This document shows, in pieces, positions 8,461 to 17,741 of a stretch of DNA of 64,000 bases. The notes below the pieces were generated by a model. It was not told the origin of the DNA, did no database searches, and was given only the letters and a program-made list of their open reading frames with translations. Positions within the stretch are counted from its first letter, which is position 1. Each line of letters starts with the position of its first letter. The DNA comes from Tardiphaga sp. P9-11. Its GTDB lineage: Bacteria > Pseudomonadota > Alphaproteobacteria > Rhizobiales > Xanthobacteraceae. The stretch lies in NCBI RefSeq assembly GCF_008329525.1, contig NZ_NPKQ01000013.1, positions 59,121 through 123,120 of the forward strand, in the 5' to 3' direction. The translations under genes were made by a program, and so were the position numbers.

Positions 8461-9372
8461 ATGACCGACCAGGCCGATCCCGAAACCGCCTTTCTTGAAC
8501 AGCTCGGCCAGCGTGTCCGCACCATGCGCGGCTTGCGCGGCATGTCGCGGAAGGTGCTGGCGAAAGTGTCTGGGATTTCGGAGCGCTACATCGCGCAACT
8601 GGAAAGCGGCAAGGGCAACGTGTCTATCGTGCTATTGCGCCGGGTGTCCGGCGCCATGGGTGCCCATCTCGAAGATCTGATTCCGGCGGACGAACCGACG
8701 ACGGAGTGGCCGGTCATTCGCGACCTCGTTCGCAACGCGACACCGAACCAGATCGCCCAGGCGAAGGACGTTCTCGCCGGACGCGGGCACGGTCCGCTCC
8801 AGAATTATATGTCATTCAACGGCATCGCGCTGATCGGGCTGCGCGGCGCCGGAAAATCGACGCTTGGGAAATTGCTGGCGGACAAGATCGGCTGGAGCTT
8901 CGTCGAACTCAACAAGGAGATCGAGCAGCACAACGGATTATCGGTCGCCGAGATCATCGCGCTCTATGGACAGGAGGGCTTTCGCCGCATGGAACAGGCC
9001 GCGCTGAACGGCCTGCTGGGACGCAAGGAGCCCATCGTCCTTGCGACCGGCGGCGGCATCGTCTCGGAACCCGTCACCTTCGATCGCGTATTGTCGTCGT
9101 TCTATACAATCTGGCTCAAGGCCAAGCCCGAAGAACATATGGCGCGCGTCCGTCGCCAGGGTGACTTGCGCCCGATGGCGGACGACCGCTCCGCCATGCA
9201 GGAATTGCGCACGATCCTGCTGAGCCGCGAACCGCTCTATTCCCGTGCATCCGCCATTGTCGATACGGCCGGCCTCAGCAAGGACAAGGCTGCCGCGCAA
9301 CTGGTCGGCGCAGTGTCGCGCGTGTTGAACACCAATGCCCAGGCTTTCGGACTGAGAAGCGCTGCGTCGTGA
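8461..9372 (+). CDS. boxR: BoxR/BzdR-type regulator: HTH fused to shikimate-kinase-like domain
   Basis: Transcriptional regulator of benzoyl-CoA pathways. The 303-residue protein has an N-terminal XRE-type helix-turn-helix (about 15-70) with the SRKVLAKVSGISERYIAQLESG recognition region, a short linker, and a shikimate-kinase-like domain from about 118 with an intact P-loop GLRGAGKST (126-134). In the BzdR/BoxR family this domain senses benzoyl-CoA rather than acting as a kinase. The frame opens earlier with TTG at 8401, but the ATG at 8461 gives the expected N-terminus. It is divergent from bclA and overlaps the next gene by 4 nt. Confidence 0.92.
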   Translation: MTDQADPETAFLEQLGQRVRTMRGLRGMSRKVLAKVSGISERYIAQLESGKGNVSIVLLRRVSGAMGAHLEDLIPADEPTTEWPVIRDLVRNATPNQIAQAKDVLAGRGHGPLQNYMSFNGIALIGLRGAGKSTLGKLLADKIGWSFVELNKEIEQHNGLSVAEIIALYGQEGFRRMEQAALNGLLGRKEPIVLATGGGIVSEPVTFDRVLSSFYTIWLKAKPEEHMARVRRQGDLRPMADDRSAMQELRTILLSREPLYSRASAIVDTAGLSKDKAAAQLVGAVSRVLNTNAQAFGLRSAAS

Positions 9373-9842
9373 CACTGGGCGAGCTTCTGCAAGCACGCGG
9401 CTTCGATCCCGTCGGTGTCATGGCGATCCGCAATACTCTGCATTCCGAAGACGTCTCAAACGATTTCCGCGATCTCGGCGATGTCATCAGCGCCAATGCG
9501 CTGCCGATGTATGACCGGATGCAGGACGGCCCACGCATTGCGCATCAAGCAGCCGTGCTCTCCTTTGCCGCAACTGACGACGGGCAGGCACGCCTGACAA
9601 GCCTGCGAACCTTCCTGCTGCGCAAGCCAGGAAACGTTCCCGGCGACATCGTCTATGACTACGAGGCCGCGCACCTGCTGCACAGCTTCATCGCGCGCGC
9701 CACGACGCCCTGTTTTTACGACGCCATCGAACGAGACGAGCTCAACGATTTGTTCGGCCGCCTGATAGTACAATGGCCCGAGCCGCTTTCCGACAATATC
9801 CTTGCGGCCAATGACGATGCGTTGACCGTCGTCGTGGCTTGA
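9369..9842 (+). CDS. Hypothetical protein translationally coupled to boxR
   Basis: A 157-residue protein starting with GTG at 9369, inside the boxR stop (GTGA overlap). The N-terminal TLGELLQARGFDPVGVMAIRNTLH segment resembles the N-terminus of a family often annotated as GIY-YIG-nuclease-associated in rhizobia. No GIY-YIG catalytic motif is visible, so I do not assign that activity. There are no membrane segments or signal peptide. The coupling suggests a partner of BoxR or a pathway accessory protein. Function unknown. Confidence 0.7.
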   Translation: MTLGELLQARGFDPVGVMAIRNTLHSEDVSNDFRDLGDVISANALPMYDRMQDGPRIAHQAAVLSFAATDDGQARLTSLRTFLLRKPGNVPGDIVYDYEAAHLLHSFIARATTPCFYDAIERDELNDLFGRLIVQWPEPLSDNILAANDDALTVVVA

Positions 9843-9846
9843 TCGC

Positions 9847-10557
9847 TCAAACGCCGAGATGGCGTTCCAGCACATCCGGCTGCGCGGCTAATGCCGCCGG
9901 CGTTCCGTCGAACACCACGCAGCCTTTCGACAGGATCACCATTCTGTCGGCGACTTTCGCCAGACTCCGGAAATCCTTGTCGACGACGATGGTCGCGATG
10001 CCCTCGCCCCGGACGATCGCCAGGGTCTGCCAGATAGACTGCGCCACCAGCGGCGCCAAACCTTCCGTAGCCTCATCGATCATGATCATATCTGGATTGG
10101 TCATCAGCGCGCGACCGATGGTCAGCATCTGCTGCTCGCCCCCCGACAGTTGATGCCCTCCATTATTGCGGCGTTCGTGCAGACGCGGAAACAGCTCGAA
10201 GATTTTCGGCAAGGTCCAGGACTGACGCCCGTGATTGCCTGGTCGTGCAGCCATCACCAGATTTTCGGTGACCGACAGCGAGCCGAAAATGCCCCTCCCC
10301 TCCGGTACCAGCGCCATGCCGCATCGCGCGATCGTCTCGGGCGCTGCGTTGCGGATATCATGGCCGTGGAAGCGCAAACTGCCACGGCAGAGCGGCATCA
10401 ATCCCATCAGCGAACGCAGCAGCGTGGTCTTGCCCATGCCATTGCGGCCGATCAGCGCGACCTGCTCACCGGGCGCGAAGGTCAGATCGATGCCGTGCAA
10501 AATCTGACTAGCGCCATAAAACGCATCGAGCTTTTCCACCTCCAGCAAGGCCGTCAT
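9847..10557 (-). CDS. livF: Branched-chain-type ABC transporter ATP-binding protein (LivF-like)
   Basis: One of two ATPases energising the importer encoded at 9847-14547. The 236 residues include Walker A GRNGMGKTT, the signature LSGGEQQML and Walker B MIMIDEATEG, with the short N-terminal DAFYGASQILHGIDL typical of LivF. It overlaps livG by 4 nt. Located beside the box regulon and carrying the same promoter motif as bclA, the system probably imports benzoate or another aromatic acid rather than branched-chain amino acids. Confidence 0.9.
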   Translation of the reverse strand: MTALLEVEKLDAFYGASQILHGIDLTFAPGEQVALIGRNGMGKTTLLRSLMGLMPLCRGSLRFHGHDIRNAAPETIARCGMALVPEGRGIFGSLSVTENLVMAARPGNHGRQSWTLPKIFELFPRLHERRNNGGHQLSGGEQQMLTIGRALMTNPDMIMIDEATEGLAPLVAQSIWQTLAIVRGEGIATIVVDKDFRSLAKVADRMVILSKGCVVFDGTPAALAAQPDVLERHLGV

Positions 10558-11312
10558 GCGATGCCTCCATCAGCACCGAGATAGGCAGCGCGCACGCCGG
10601 GATCTACGCGCACGTCCTGCGGCAAACCTGTGGCAATGACACGACCGTCCTGCATCACCGTCAACCGGTCTGCGAGTTCGAACACCGCATCCATGTCGTG
10701 CTCCACCACCAGCAGCGCACGGTCGGCCTTCAGCGATGCGATCAATCCGATGATGCCCCTCGCCTCCGATGGTCCCATGCCGGCCAGTGGCTCGTCGAGC
10801 AGAATGACCTGCGGATTGGTCGCCAGCACCATAGCGATTTCCAACTGGCGCTGTTCGCCGTGACTGAGTTTATCGGCAATGACCTGCGACCGCGCGGATA
10901 ACCCGACCCGGTCGATCGCGTCGGTGACCAACTGGTCATATGGCCGGTCGCTTCGCGTACCGCCAAACATCCGGAGCGGCGCGATTGAACGGGCCTGCGC
11001 CGCAAGACGCACATTCTCATGCACACTGAATTGCGCAAACAACGTCGTCTTCTGATAGGCGCGGCCGAGGCCAGCACGCGCGCGGCGGTCCGGCGACAAC
11101 GATGTGATATCCGCACCATTCAGCAGGACCTCACCCGACGTCGGCAGCAATTCGCCGGCCAGCAGATTGATCAGTGTGGATTTTCCGGCACCGTTCGGGC
11201 CGATCACCGCATGGATCTCGCCAACGCGAATATCGATCGAGACATCGGAAACAGCCAGCAGCCCCCCGAAGCGCTTCTGCAATCCAGCGGCACGCAGCGC
11301 AATGTCATGCAT
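10554..11312 (-). CDS. livG: Branched-chain-type ABC transporter ATP-binding protein (LivG-like)
   Basis: Second ATPase of the importer, 252 residues. It shows Walker A GPNGAGKST, signature LSHGEQRQLEI and Walker B VILLDEPLAGMGP, the last being the LivG hallmark. The ATG at 11312 overlaps the end of livM by 8 nt; an upstream in-frame start at 11399 would lie deep inside livM and is rejected. Encoded in the order livH-livM-livG-livF, with the binding-protein gene first. Confidence 0.9.
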   Translation of the reverse strand: MHDIALRAAGLQKRFGGLLAVSDVSIDIRVGEIHAVIGPNGAGKSTLINLLAGELLPTSGEVLLNGADITSLSPDRRARAGLGRAYQKTTLFAQFSVHENVRLAAQARSIAPLRMFGGTRSDRPYDQLVTDAIDRVGLSARSQVIADKLSHGEQRQLEIAMVLATNPQVILLDEPLAGMGPSEARGIIGLIASLKADRALLVVEHDMDAVFELADRLTVMQDGRVIATGLPQDVRVDPGVRAAYLGADGGIA

Positions 11313-12309
11313 GACGGGCTTCCGCAGCTGCAGGTTTGATCTCGGCCGCGCGTTGAGGCGACGCCCCGAACACCATCGGCCAGATCTGCCGGACACCATT
11401 CGGCAGCAGGATGACGATGCCTATGATGATCAGGCCTTCGACAAGCTTCCAGTTGTCGAGATGCGCCTTCAGCACTTCTTCCATGCCGATCAGAACCAGC
11501 GCACCGACGAGCGGCCCGGTGACCGAGCGCAGGCCACCGATCAGCACCATGACCAGGATTGTCGCCGATTGGTGCCATCCCAGCATCTGCGGCGCGACGA
11601 AGCCGAACTGCGCCGCAGCCAGATAACCGGCAACGCCCGCCAGCGCACCAGACAGGGTGAACGCCGTCAGGCGGAGGCGAAAGATCGGAAAGCCGAGCGA
11701 CCGCGCCCGGCGCTCATTGTCCCTAGCTGCCGCCAGCGCCCGTCCAAAAGGTGAGCGGACCACTATTGTGAGTAGAGCGATCACGCCCACCAGGAAACCC
11801 AGGACGACGAAGTAGAAAGTCACGGGTTTGTCGAGATCGAGCAATTGGCGGCCGGCAATGGCGATCTCGGGCCGGATGTTGATGGAGATACCGTCCGAGC
11901 CACCCGCGAATTTGGTATCGTGGAAGAAGAAGAACAGCATCTCACCAAAGGCGAGCGTCACCATGATGAAATAGACGCCGCGGGTGCGCAGCACCAGCGC
12001 GCCAATCAGCAGGGCCGCGGCGCCGGAGCACAGGATCACAATCGGAAGCGTCGTTAACATCGACGTCGCATCATAACGAGGCGACAACAGCGCAAGTACG
12101 TATCCGGCTAGGCCGAAAAAGGCGGCATGGCAGAGGCTCACCAGACCGCCATGGCCGACCACGAGATTCAGTGACATGGCCAGCATGCCCATGATGAGCG
12201 CCTTGGCAAAAAATTGCGTGTAATAGGTCGATACGCAGAATGGCAGCGCAATCGCCATAGCCAGACAGGCGATGCCGAACAATCGGACCCGCAGATTGGG
12301 CATGCTCAT
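11305..12309 (-). CDS. livM: Branched-chain-type ABC transporter permease (LivM-like)
   Basis: Inner-membrane permease of 334 residues with about 9-10 hydrophobic segments and the conserved LivM stretches MSLNLVVGHGGLVSLCHAAFFGLAGY and AARDNERRARSLGFPIFRLRLTAF. The ATG at 12309 sits 8 nt after AGGA and just past the livH stop; ATGs at 12339 and 12318 also exist upstream. It pairs with the LivH-like permease to form the transmembrane pore. Confidence 0.9.
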   Translation of the reverse strand: MSMPNLRVRLFGIACLAMAIALPFCVSTYYTQFFAKALIMGMLAMSLNLVVGHGGLVSLCHAAFFGLAGYVLALLSPRYDATSMLTTLPIVILCSGAAALLIGALVLRTRGVYFIMVTLAFGEMLFFFFHDTKFAGGSDGISINIRPEIAIAGRQLLDLDKPVTFYFVVLGFLVGVIALLTIVVRSPFGRALAAARDNERRARSLGFPIFRLRLTAFTLSGALAGVAGYLAAAQFGFVAPQMLGWHQSATILVMVLIGGLRSVTGPLVGALVLIGMEEVLKAHLDNWKLVEGLIIIGIVILLPNGVRQIWPMVFGASPQRAAEIKPAAAEARHA

Positions 12310-12310
12310 A

Positions 12311-13183
12311 TCAAGCATCCTGGCGTCCGAGAATTCCACTGGGCCGCCACAGCAACACGGCTGCCATCACCACATAGATCAGAATACTGGAGACGCTGGG
12401 AAAGAACACCTTTCCGAACGTATCCGTGAGGCCGATCAGCAGTGCGCCCACGGCTGCGCCGGCGACCGAACCGATGCCACCGAGCACGACCACGACAAAG
12501 GACAGGATCAGCATGCTATCGCCCATGCCGGGAAATACTGTCGAGATCGGCGCGATCAGGATACCGCCGAGCGCCGCCAGCGCGATGCCGGCGGCAAAGA
12601 CGTAGCGATTGACCCGGTCGAACTTGATGCCGAGCACGCGCGCCATCTCACGATTTTCCGAACCTGCCCGTACGATCATGCCGATTTTGGTGCGCGCGAT
12701 CACGAAGAAGATAACGAGCGCCGCTATCAGGCAGAATACACAGATCGCCAGCCGGTAAACCGGATAGGACAGGTTGTCAGTAAGCTGGATCGACCCCGAC
12801 AACCACGCGGGTGGAGCGACCGCGTGCACGTCCTTGCCGAACAACAACTGCCTGATTTCATCGATGACCAGGATGAGGCCGAAGCTGAGCAACACCTGTG
12901 CCAGATGATCCCGGCCATAGAGAAGACGAACGAAGACGGTCTCAAGCAGAATGCCGGCGATGAAGGCAACCAGCACGCCGCCAAGCAGGGCGACGGCAAA
13001 ACTGCCGGTCATCAACGTGATCCAGTAAGCCAGATAGGCGCCGAGCATATAGAACGCGCCATGGGCGAGATTGATGACTCCCAGGATGCCGAACACCAGC
13101 GTCAGACCGCTCGCGACAAGGAACAGGACCGCGCCGTACTGAACCGCATTCAGCAACTGAACGCCTAGTGTGATGAAGTCCAT
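12311..13183 (-). CDS. livH: Branched-chain-type ABC transporter permease (LivH-like)
   Basis: Inner-membrane permease of 290 residues with LivH hallmarks: VASGLTLVFGILGVINLAHGAFYMLGAY near the N-terminus and VVVLGGIGSVAGAAVGALLIGLTDT near the C-terminus. The ATG at 13183 gives the compact family N-terminus; the longer frame to 13228 adds a charged, unsupported extension. It begins 155 nt after the binding-protein gene and has a 1-nt gap to livM. Confidence 0.9.
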   Translation of the reverse strand: MDFITLGVQLLNAVQYGAVLFLVASGLTLVFGILGVINLAHGAFYMLGAYLAYWITLMTGSFAVALLGGVLVAFIAGILLETVFVRLLYGRDHLAQVLLSFGLILVIDEIRQLLFGKDVHAVAPPAWLSGSIQLTDNLSYPVYRLAICVFCLIAALVIFFVIARTKIGMIVRAGSENREMARVLGIKFDRVNRYVFAAGIALAALGGILIAPISTVFPGMGDSMLILSFVVVVLGGIGSVAGAAVGALLIGLTDTFGKVFFPSVSSILIYVVMAAVLLWRPSGILGRQDA

Positions 13184-13338
13184 CAGATCAATCCAGTCAC
13201 GGCGGGCCACCTTTAGTCGCCGGCGCAATCAGGCATGAGGCCATATCCGGCCGCGCAGCAACACGTCCTTCACGGACGGCATTGCGCGCAACAGGCTTCG
13301 ACGATTCGATCTCCATCGACAGACCGCGCAACGATGCG

Positions 13339-14547
13339 TCAGGTCATCTTGCAGCCCCGCGCTGGATCGTCGACATCGGCCTGGGCGACCGAGATCATCT
13401 CGTTACGCCCGTTGCGGACCTCGCGCAGATAGATGTTCTGGATCGGGTTATGCGCCTTGTTGAAGGACAGCGGCCCGCGCGGGCTGTCGATCTTCGCAGC
13501 CCCCATCGCCGCGATCATCTTGTCACGCGCGTTGAAGTCACCGCCGACGGCCGTCAGCCCTATGTCCAGCAGGGCGGCGCCATCGTAGCCCTGTACGGCG
13601 TAGATATCGCCGTCCTTGCCCGTCTTGGCCTTAAAGGCTTTGAGGAAGGCAAGATTGGCGGGATTATCGAGATTGTCCGCGTAGTGCAGTGTTGTCCTGA
13701 TGCCCTTGGCGGCTTCGCCCTGTGCTTCGATGGTGCCGTCGGTCAGAAAGCCTGCGCCATAAAGCGGGATGGTCTTGTTCAGGCCCGCCGCCGCATAGTC
13801 CTTGACGAACTTCACTGCGCCACCGCCTGCAAAGAAGCTGAACACGGCATCGGGCTTCAACTGCGCGATCTGCGTGATCAGCGCCTGAAATTCCACCTCT
13901 GGAAATGGCACCGTCAGATCCGCGACGATCTTGCCACCGTTCTTGGTGAAGTTTTCAGCGAAGGCGCCGATCATCTCGGCACCGGCCGTGTAACGCCATG
14001 TGATAGTGACAACGTTCTTGATACCGGCATCGGCCATCACCTTGCCCATCGGGTAGGTACTCTGCCAGTTCGAGAACGACGTGCGGAAGATGTTCGGCGC
14101 GCAAGCGGGACCCGTCGCATCATTGGCGCCGGCATTCGGAATGATCAGCAGTGTCTTGGTGTCGCGCGCGACCTTGACCATGGCCATGGCCACGCCGGAA
14201 TGAACGGTGCCGACAACCACGTCAGCCTTCTCGCGGCCGACCAGCCGGTTCATGTTGTCGGTGGCTGCTTCCGGCTTCGATTCATCGTCCACCTGCACGA
14301 ACGCAATGTCGCGCCCGCCGAGTTTGCCGCCCTTCTGTTCGACATAGAGGCGGAAGCCGTCATCGATGAACTGGCCGAGCTTCGCATAGGTCCCGGTGTA
14401 GGGAAGCATCATCCCCACCTTCAACGGCGCGTTCTGCGCGATGGCCGGGCTATGAAGCGGTGACGTCGCAATGAATGTTGCAGCGCCGGCGGTCCCGGAC
14501 AGCATGGCGCGACGCGTCAGCGGACGCAGAAACCCCTTGGTGGTCAT
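13339..14547 (-). CDS. Periplasmic substrate-binding protein of the aromatic-type ABC importer
   Basis: LivJ/LivK-type binding protein (Peripla_BP_6), 402 residues. The N-terminus RPLTRRAMLSGTAGAATFIA followed by a PAIAQ cleavage region is a probable twin-arginine signal, so it is likely exported folded. The mature part begins LKVGMMLPYTGTYAKLG, the usual start of this family. GGGGAGAC precedes the ATG at 14547; the frame opens earlier at 14598. First gene of the importer operon, preceded by two BoxR-type sites (14648-14661, 14680-14693), so benzoate or a related aromatic acid is the likely ligand. Confidence 0.88.
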   Translation of the reverse strand: MTTKGFLRPLTRRAMLSGTAGAATFIATSPLHSPAIAQNAPLKVGMMLPYTGTYAKLGQFIDDGFRLYVEQKGGKLGGRDIAFVQVDDESKPEAATDNMNRLVGREKADVVVGTVHSGVAMAMVKVARDTKTLLIIPNAGANDATGPACAPNIFRTSFSNWQSTYPMGKVMADAGIKNVVTITWRYTAGAEMIGAFAENFTKNGGKIVADLTVPFPEVEFQALITQIAQLKPDAVFSFFAGGGAVKFVKDYAAAGLNKTIPLYGAGFLTDGTIEAQGEAAKGIRTTLHYADNLDNPANLAFLKAFKAKTGKDGDIYAVQGYDGAALLDIGLTAVGGDFNARDKMIAAMGAAKIDSPRGPLSFNKAHNPIQNIYLREVRNGRNEMISVAQADVDDPARGCKMT

Positions 14548-14647
14548 CAGCTCGTCTCCCCTCGGAATAATTGATGACCGGTTGACCCGGCCTAACAATG
14601 CAGACGGACGCCGGGCGGAGGCACTGCCTCACCCACGCTCGCTCACT

Positions 14648-14661
14648 TGCAGCATAATGCA
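14648..14661. promoter_or_regulatory. Candidate BoxR operator, proximal site upstream of aromatic importer
   Basis: TGCA-GCATAA-TGCA is an exact TGCA-N6-TGCA pair, about 100 nt upstream of the binding-protein start and 32 nt (three helical turns) from the second site at 14680-14693. I recall TGCA-N6-TGCA as the BzdR/BoxR operator form. Confidence 0.55.
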
Positions 14662-14679
14662 CGAAGCTGAAAAAGATCA

Positions 14680-14693
14680 AGAATTATAATTCA
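14680..14693. promoter_or_regulatory. Candidate BoxR operator, distal site overlapping a -10-like TATAAT
   Basis: AGAA-TTATAA-TTCA contains the 12-bp palindrome GAATTATAATTC and is followed by ATAT, giving 16 identical bases with the bclA/boxR site. The TATAAT inside it may be the -10 element of the importer operon. Confidence 0.6.
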
Positions 14694-14759
14694 TATTAGA
14701 TCAGATCGCCGGTGCCCGGGAATTATTGATCGGCTCGTATCCCACGACTCTCATTCAAA

Positions 14760-15980
14760 TCAGTCGCTGTTGACCATCATGGAGGCCGCCGGCGTTGCCG
14801 GCGCATAGTTGCGCAAGGCGGCAAGAATGGCGCGGGCTCCGCGCCGCGCGCCTTCGGTCTGTACCCAGACCAACGACAGAATAAGTTCAAGCCCGGGATC
14901 GACCGGCAGCGCCACGAGGCGTGCATCGAACGAGACGAGCGCGCTTTCGGGGAGTACTGACACGAAGCCGAAATCCAGCATCAGGTTGGCGATGATCGGG
15001 ATCGAGTCGATTTCCGTGATTGTCAGCGCATCAATCTCTGCTTGAGGCAGCAATTGCGCGAGCAGTCTGTGGGCCGCCTGTCCGAGGCCAGTGCGTCGGC
15101 TGGGTAGCGCAAGCGGTTGCTGGCGAAGCACCCGCATGACATCGGGTCGGTCGCCCAGCACCTCGCGCGCACCCACGACCACGAGTTTCGATCGTACCAG
15201 CGCGCGGGACGAGACATCGGCGGGGATCGTGTCACTATCGATCAGAGCGACATCGCAGCGCTTGTCCTTCAGGCCGGTGAGAAGATCCTCCGCCGTACCA
15301 TTGGTAACAAACAGCGGCTGCGTCGGCCGATCCCGCTGCCAGGCAGCGACGAGAAAGGCCAGCAACCGCGCGACATTGCTTTCATGACCGAGCGGCATCA
15401 CCGCCCCGAGCCTGATCGTGGCATTGGTCGAACGGAAACGTTCGCGCGCGCGCCGCGACAGTCGCTGCATGGTTTTTTCAAGTTCAGCCAGTGACGCGAC
15501 CAGCAACTGGCATGCCGGCGTCGGCGTGACACCGATACGGGAGCGATGAAACAACACGCTACCGAGTTCATCTTCGACGCGTGCAATCTGTCGCGCAAGT
15601 TGCGGCTGACCAAGACGGATGATGCGTGCGGCACGACGAACGCTACCGGTTTCCGCAACCAGTGCGACACGCTGCAAGGCCGTGAGGCTGACATCACGCT
15701 CGGCGCAGAAAGCCCGTGCTGCATCGCCTGCCCTGTCAGGCGCGATCATCCCCATCGCGATATCCGCTGCGGCTTCGATCTCATCCAGCATGCGCCGCGC
15801 CTCGAGCGTGAGAAAGCTCGCGGCACCCACACGATTCAACAGCGGCGCCGCAATGGAGCGCTCGAACCGTTTCACAGCTGCCGAGAGCGTACTTGGTGCG
15901 CGTCCAAGTTGGCGCGCGGCCTCCCGCACATTGCCGCAACGGAGCACCATGGCTGTCATCACCAAGGTCGCAATGTCCAT
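14760..15980 (-). CDS. LysR-family regulator with two tandem HTH domains
   Basis: A 406-residue regulator. Residues about 3-62 form one LysR-type winged HTH ([20 protein letters not shown]); residues about 98-157 form a second ([20 protein letters not shown], then [20 protein letters not shown]). A LysR effector-binding domain follows (about 185-385). Ordinary LysR proteins have one HTH and about 300 residues, so the extra 95 residues are a real N-terminal addition and not a start error. The ATG at 15980 was chosen; the frame extends to 16088. It is divergent from the importer/hydantoinase/urocanase operon, which it probably controls through the 166-nt intergenic region. Confidence 0.85.
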   Translation of the reverse strand: MDIATLVMTAMVLRCGNVREAARQLGRAPSTLSAAVKRFERSIAAPLLNRVGAASFLTLEARRMLDEIEAAADIAMGMIAPDRAGDAARAFCAERDVSLTALQRVALVAETGSVRRAARIIRLGQPQLARQIARVEDELGSVLFHRSRIGVTPTPACQLLVASLAELEKTMQRLSRRARERFRSTNATIRLGAVMPLGHESNVARLLAFLVAAWQRDRPTQPLFVTNGTAEDLLTGLKDKRCDVALIDSDTIPADVSSRALVRSKLVVVGAREVLGDRPDVMRVLRQQPLALPSRRTGLGQAAHRLLAQLLPQAEIDALTITEIDSIPIIANLMLDFGFVSVLPESALVSFDARLVALPVDPGLELILSLVWVQTEGARRGARAILAALRNYAPATPAASMMVNSD

Positions 15981-16066
15981 TCCATTGTCATCCGGGTCGG
16001 TAGTCGATTTTTCCGCGCTGCAGCGAGAGCGTATAGGATGTCCATCAAATGGGATATCCCCCCGAT

Positions 16067-16078
16067 ACGCAATTGCGT
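16067..16078. promoter_or_regulatory. Palindrome between the double-HTH LysR gene and its divergent operon
   Basis: ACGCAATTGCGT is a perfect 12-bp palindrome located 69 nt upstream of the binding-protein gene and 87 nt upstream of the regulator start. Just to its left, GGAT-GT-CCAT and ATGG-G-ATATCC (16037-16059) form an imperfect larger inverted repeat. Both are plausible LysR sites; neither is proven. Confidence 0.4.
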
Positions 16079-16146
16079 TAGCGTTCATGACAGGGACTGC
16101 GGAGCCAGATGCCGGCTTGGCCTGGCCGCACCAATGGAGGTGTTCG

Positions 16147-16980
16147 ATGAAAGCAATGATCCTTGCCGCCGGGCTTCTGGCCCTTGCCAGTCCCGCATTC
16201 GCTCAGACGCAGGAACCGCTGAAGTCCGCGATCGACTCGACCTTCGCGCCGCATGCCATGCCAAAACTGTCGGGCGGGCTTGAAGGCTTCAACATCGACG
16301 TCGTTGACGAAATGTCGAAGCGCATCAAGCGCCCGATCACGGTGGAAGGCGCTCAATTCGCGGGTCTCATTCCGGCCTTGCAGGCCGGCACCTATGACTT
16401 CCTGGCTGCCGTTGTCACTGTCACGCCCGAGCGCGCGCAGCAGTTGCTGTTCATGGAAGGCTTCGTCGACGCGGACTATCGCTTCATGACGTTGGCTTCG
16501 GCACCTCCCATCACCAAGCTCGAAGATCTCTCCGGCAAGACCATCGCCGTGCAGAAAGGCGCGATCTACGAGAAATGGGTCAACGACAACGCCGCCAAAT
16601 ATGGCTGGAAGTCGGAATCCTTCGCCACCAGCACCGACGCGGCGCAGGCCGTGCTCGCCGGCCGTGCCGACGCCAATATCTCGGCCGCAACCGTCGTCGC
16701 CTGGATCGTGAAGAACAATCCGCGGCTGAAGAATGCCTTTCTCTACAAGACGGGCCTCGTCTGGAGCATGCCGCTGCGCAACGGCAATACTGAATTGCGC
16801 AACAAGCTCGAAGACGCGCTGGTCTGCATGAAGCAGGACGGCACGCTGAAGAAACTCTACGTGAAATGGTTCGGTGTCGAGCCCGAGGCCGGTTCGGCGA
16901 CCACCACCATCTATCCTGGCTATGGCGCACCGGGCGTTGCCGGCTATGACGCGACCGAGCAGAAGCCGACCTGTTCATGA
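16147..16980 (+). CDS. Periplasmic binding protein, polar amino-acid type (SBP_bac_3)
   Basis: A 277-residue exported protein with a Sec signal (hydrophobic [16 protein letters not shown] with cleavage after AQ) and the bilobal SBP family 3 pattern, for example [16 protein letters not shown] and [22 protein letters not shown] is 7 nt before the ATG. The frame extends far upstream, but no other start has a signal peptide. It begins the operon SBP-ATPase-permease-permease-amidohydrolase-DUF917-urocanase. The ligand is probably the small imidazole or hydantoin compound processed downstream. Confidence 0.88.
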   Translation: MKAMILAAGLLALASPAFAQTQEPLKSAIDSTFAPHAMPKLSGGLEGFNIDVVDEMSKRIKRPITVEGAQFAGLIPALQAGTYDFLAAVVTVTPERAQQLLFMEGFVDADYRFMTLASAPPITKLEDLSGKTIAVQKGAIYEKWVNDNAAKYGWKSESFATSTDAAQAVLAGRADANISAATVVAWIVKNNPRLKNAFLYKTGLVWSMPLRNGNTELRNKLEDALVCMKQDGTLKKLYVKWFGVEPEAGSATTTIYPGYGAPGVAGYDATEQKPTCS

Positions 16981-17738
16981 GTTCGACAGCGGCAGCGCCT
17001 GTGTCCCGTTATCTGCTGGAAGCGCGCGGCGTCCGGAAGAGCTTTGGCCCAACCGAGGTTCTGAAGGGCGTCGATCTTTTGGTCGAGCCGGGCAAGCTGG
17101 TCTTTCTGATCGGCCCATCCGGCTCGGGCAAGAGTACCTTGTTGCGCTGCTGCAATCGTCTGGAGGAGCCGGATTCCGGCTCCATCATCATGGATGATGT
17201 GGACCTGCTGTCGCCGCGCGCGGACATCAACGCCGCGCGGCGACAGATCGGCATGGTGTTCCAGAGCTTCAATCTTTATCCGCACCTCACCGTGCAGAAG
17301 AACATCACACTGGCGCTGCGCAAGGTCGTCGGCATGAGCACGGCCGACGCCAATGCCCGTGCCGCGGAGATGCTGGCACTGGTGGGTCTGCCCGACAAGG
17401 CCGCGTCCTATCCCGCGCAACTCTCCGGCGGCCAGCAGCAACGCATCGGCATTGCGCGTTCGCTCGCGCTCAATCCCAAGATCATCCTGATGGACGAACC
17501 AACCTCGGCGCTCGACCCGGAACTCGTCGGCAGCGTGCTCGCCGTCGTCAAGGACCTGCGCGACCGCGGCATCACCATGGTCATCGCCAGCCACGAGATG
17601 AATTTCGCGCGCGAAGCCGCCGACAAGGTCGTGTTCCTCGATGGCGGGCTCGTCATTGAGGAAGGCTGTGCGGAAGACATCTTCTTGCGTCCGCAGGAAG
17701 ATCGCACCAGACGTTTTCTCGCGCAGATCAGGCACTAG
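16977..17738 (+). CDS. Polar amino-acid-type ABC transporter ATP-binding protein
   Basis: GlnQ/HisP-like ATPase, 253 residues, with Walker [11 protein letters not shown]-loop region [16 protein letters not shown], signature [15 protein letters not shown] and Walker [15 protein letters not shown]. The start overlaps the binding-protein stop by 4 nt (ATGA). It energises import through the two permeases encoded immediately downstream. Confidence 0.93.
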   Translation: MSSTAAAPVSRYLLEARGVRKSFGPTEVLKGVDLLVEPGKLVFLIGPSGSGKSTLLRCCNRLEEPDSGSIIMDDVDLLSPRADINAARRQIGMVFQSFNLYPHLTVQKNITLALRKVVGMSTADANARAAEMLALVGLPDKAASYPAQLSGGQQQRIGIARSLALNPKIILMDEPTSALDPELVGSVLAVVKDLRDRGITMVIASHEMNFAREAADKVVFLDGGLVIEEGCAEDIFLRPQEDRTRRFLAQIRH

Positions 17739-17741
17739 GCC

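Noticed and set aside
13282..14463. 393-codon plus-strand frame opposite the aromatic binding protein
   Set aside because: Shadow of a clear binding-protein gene; composition is typical of antisense frames.
15619..16146. Long N-terminal extension of the binding-protein frame (start at 15619)
   Set aside because: It runs through the divergent regulator gene, lacks coding features, and would bury the signal peptide; the ATG at 16147 has GGAGG and the signal directly after it.
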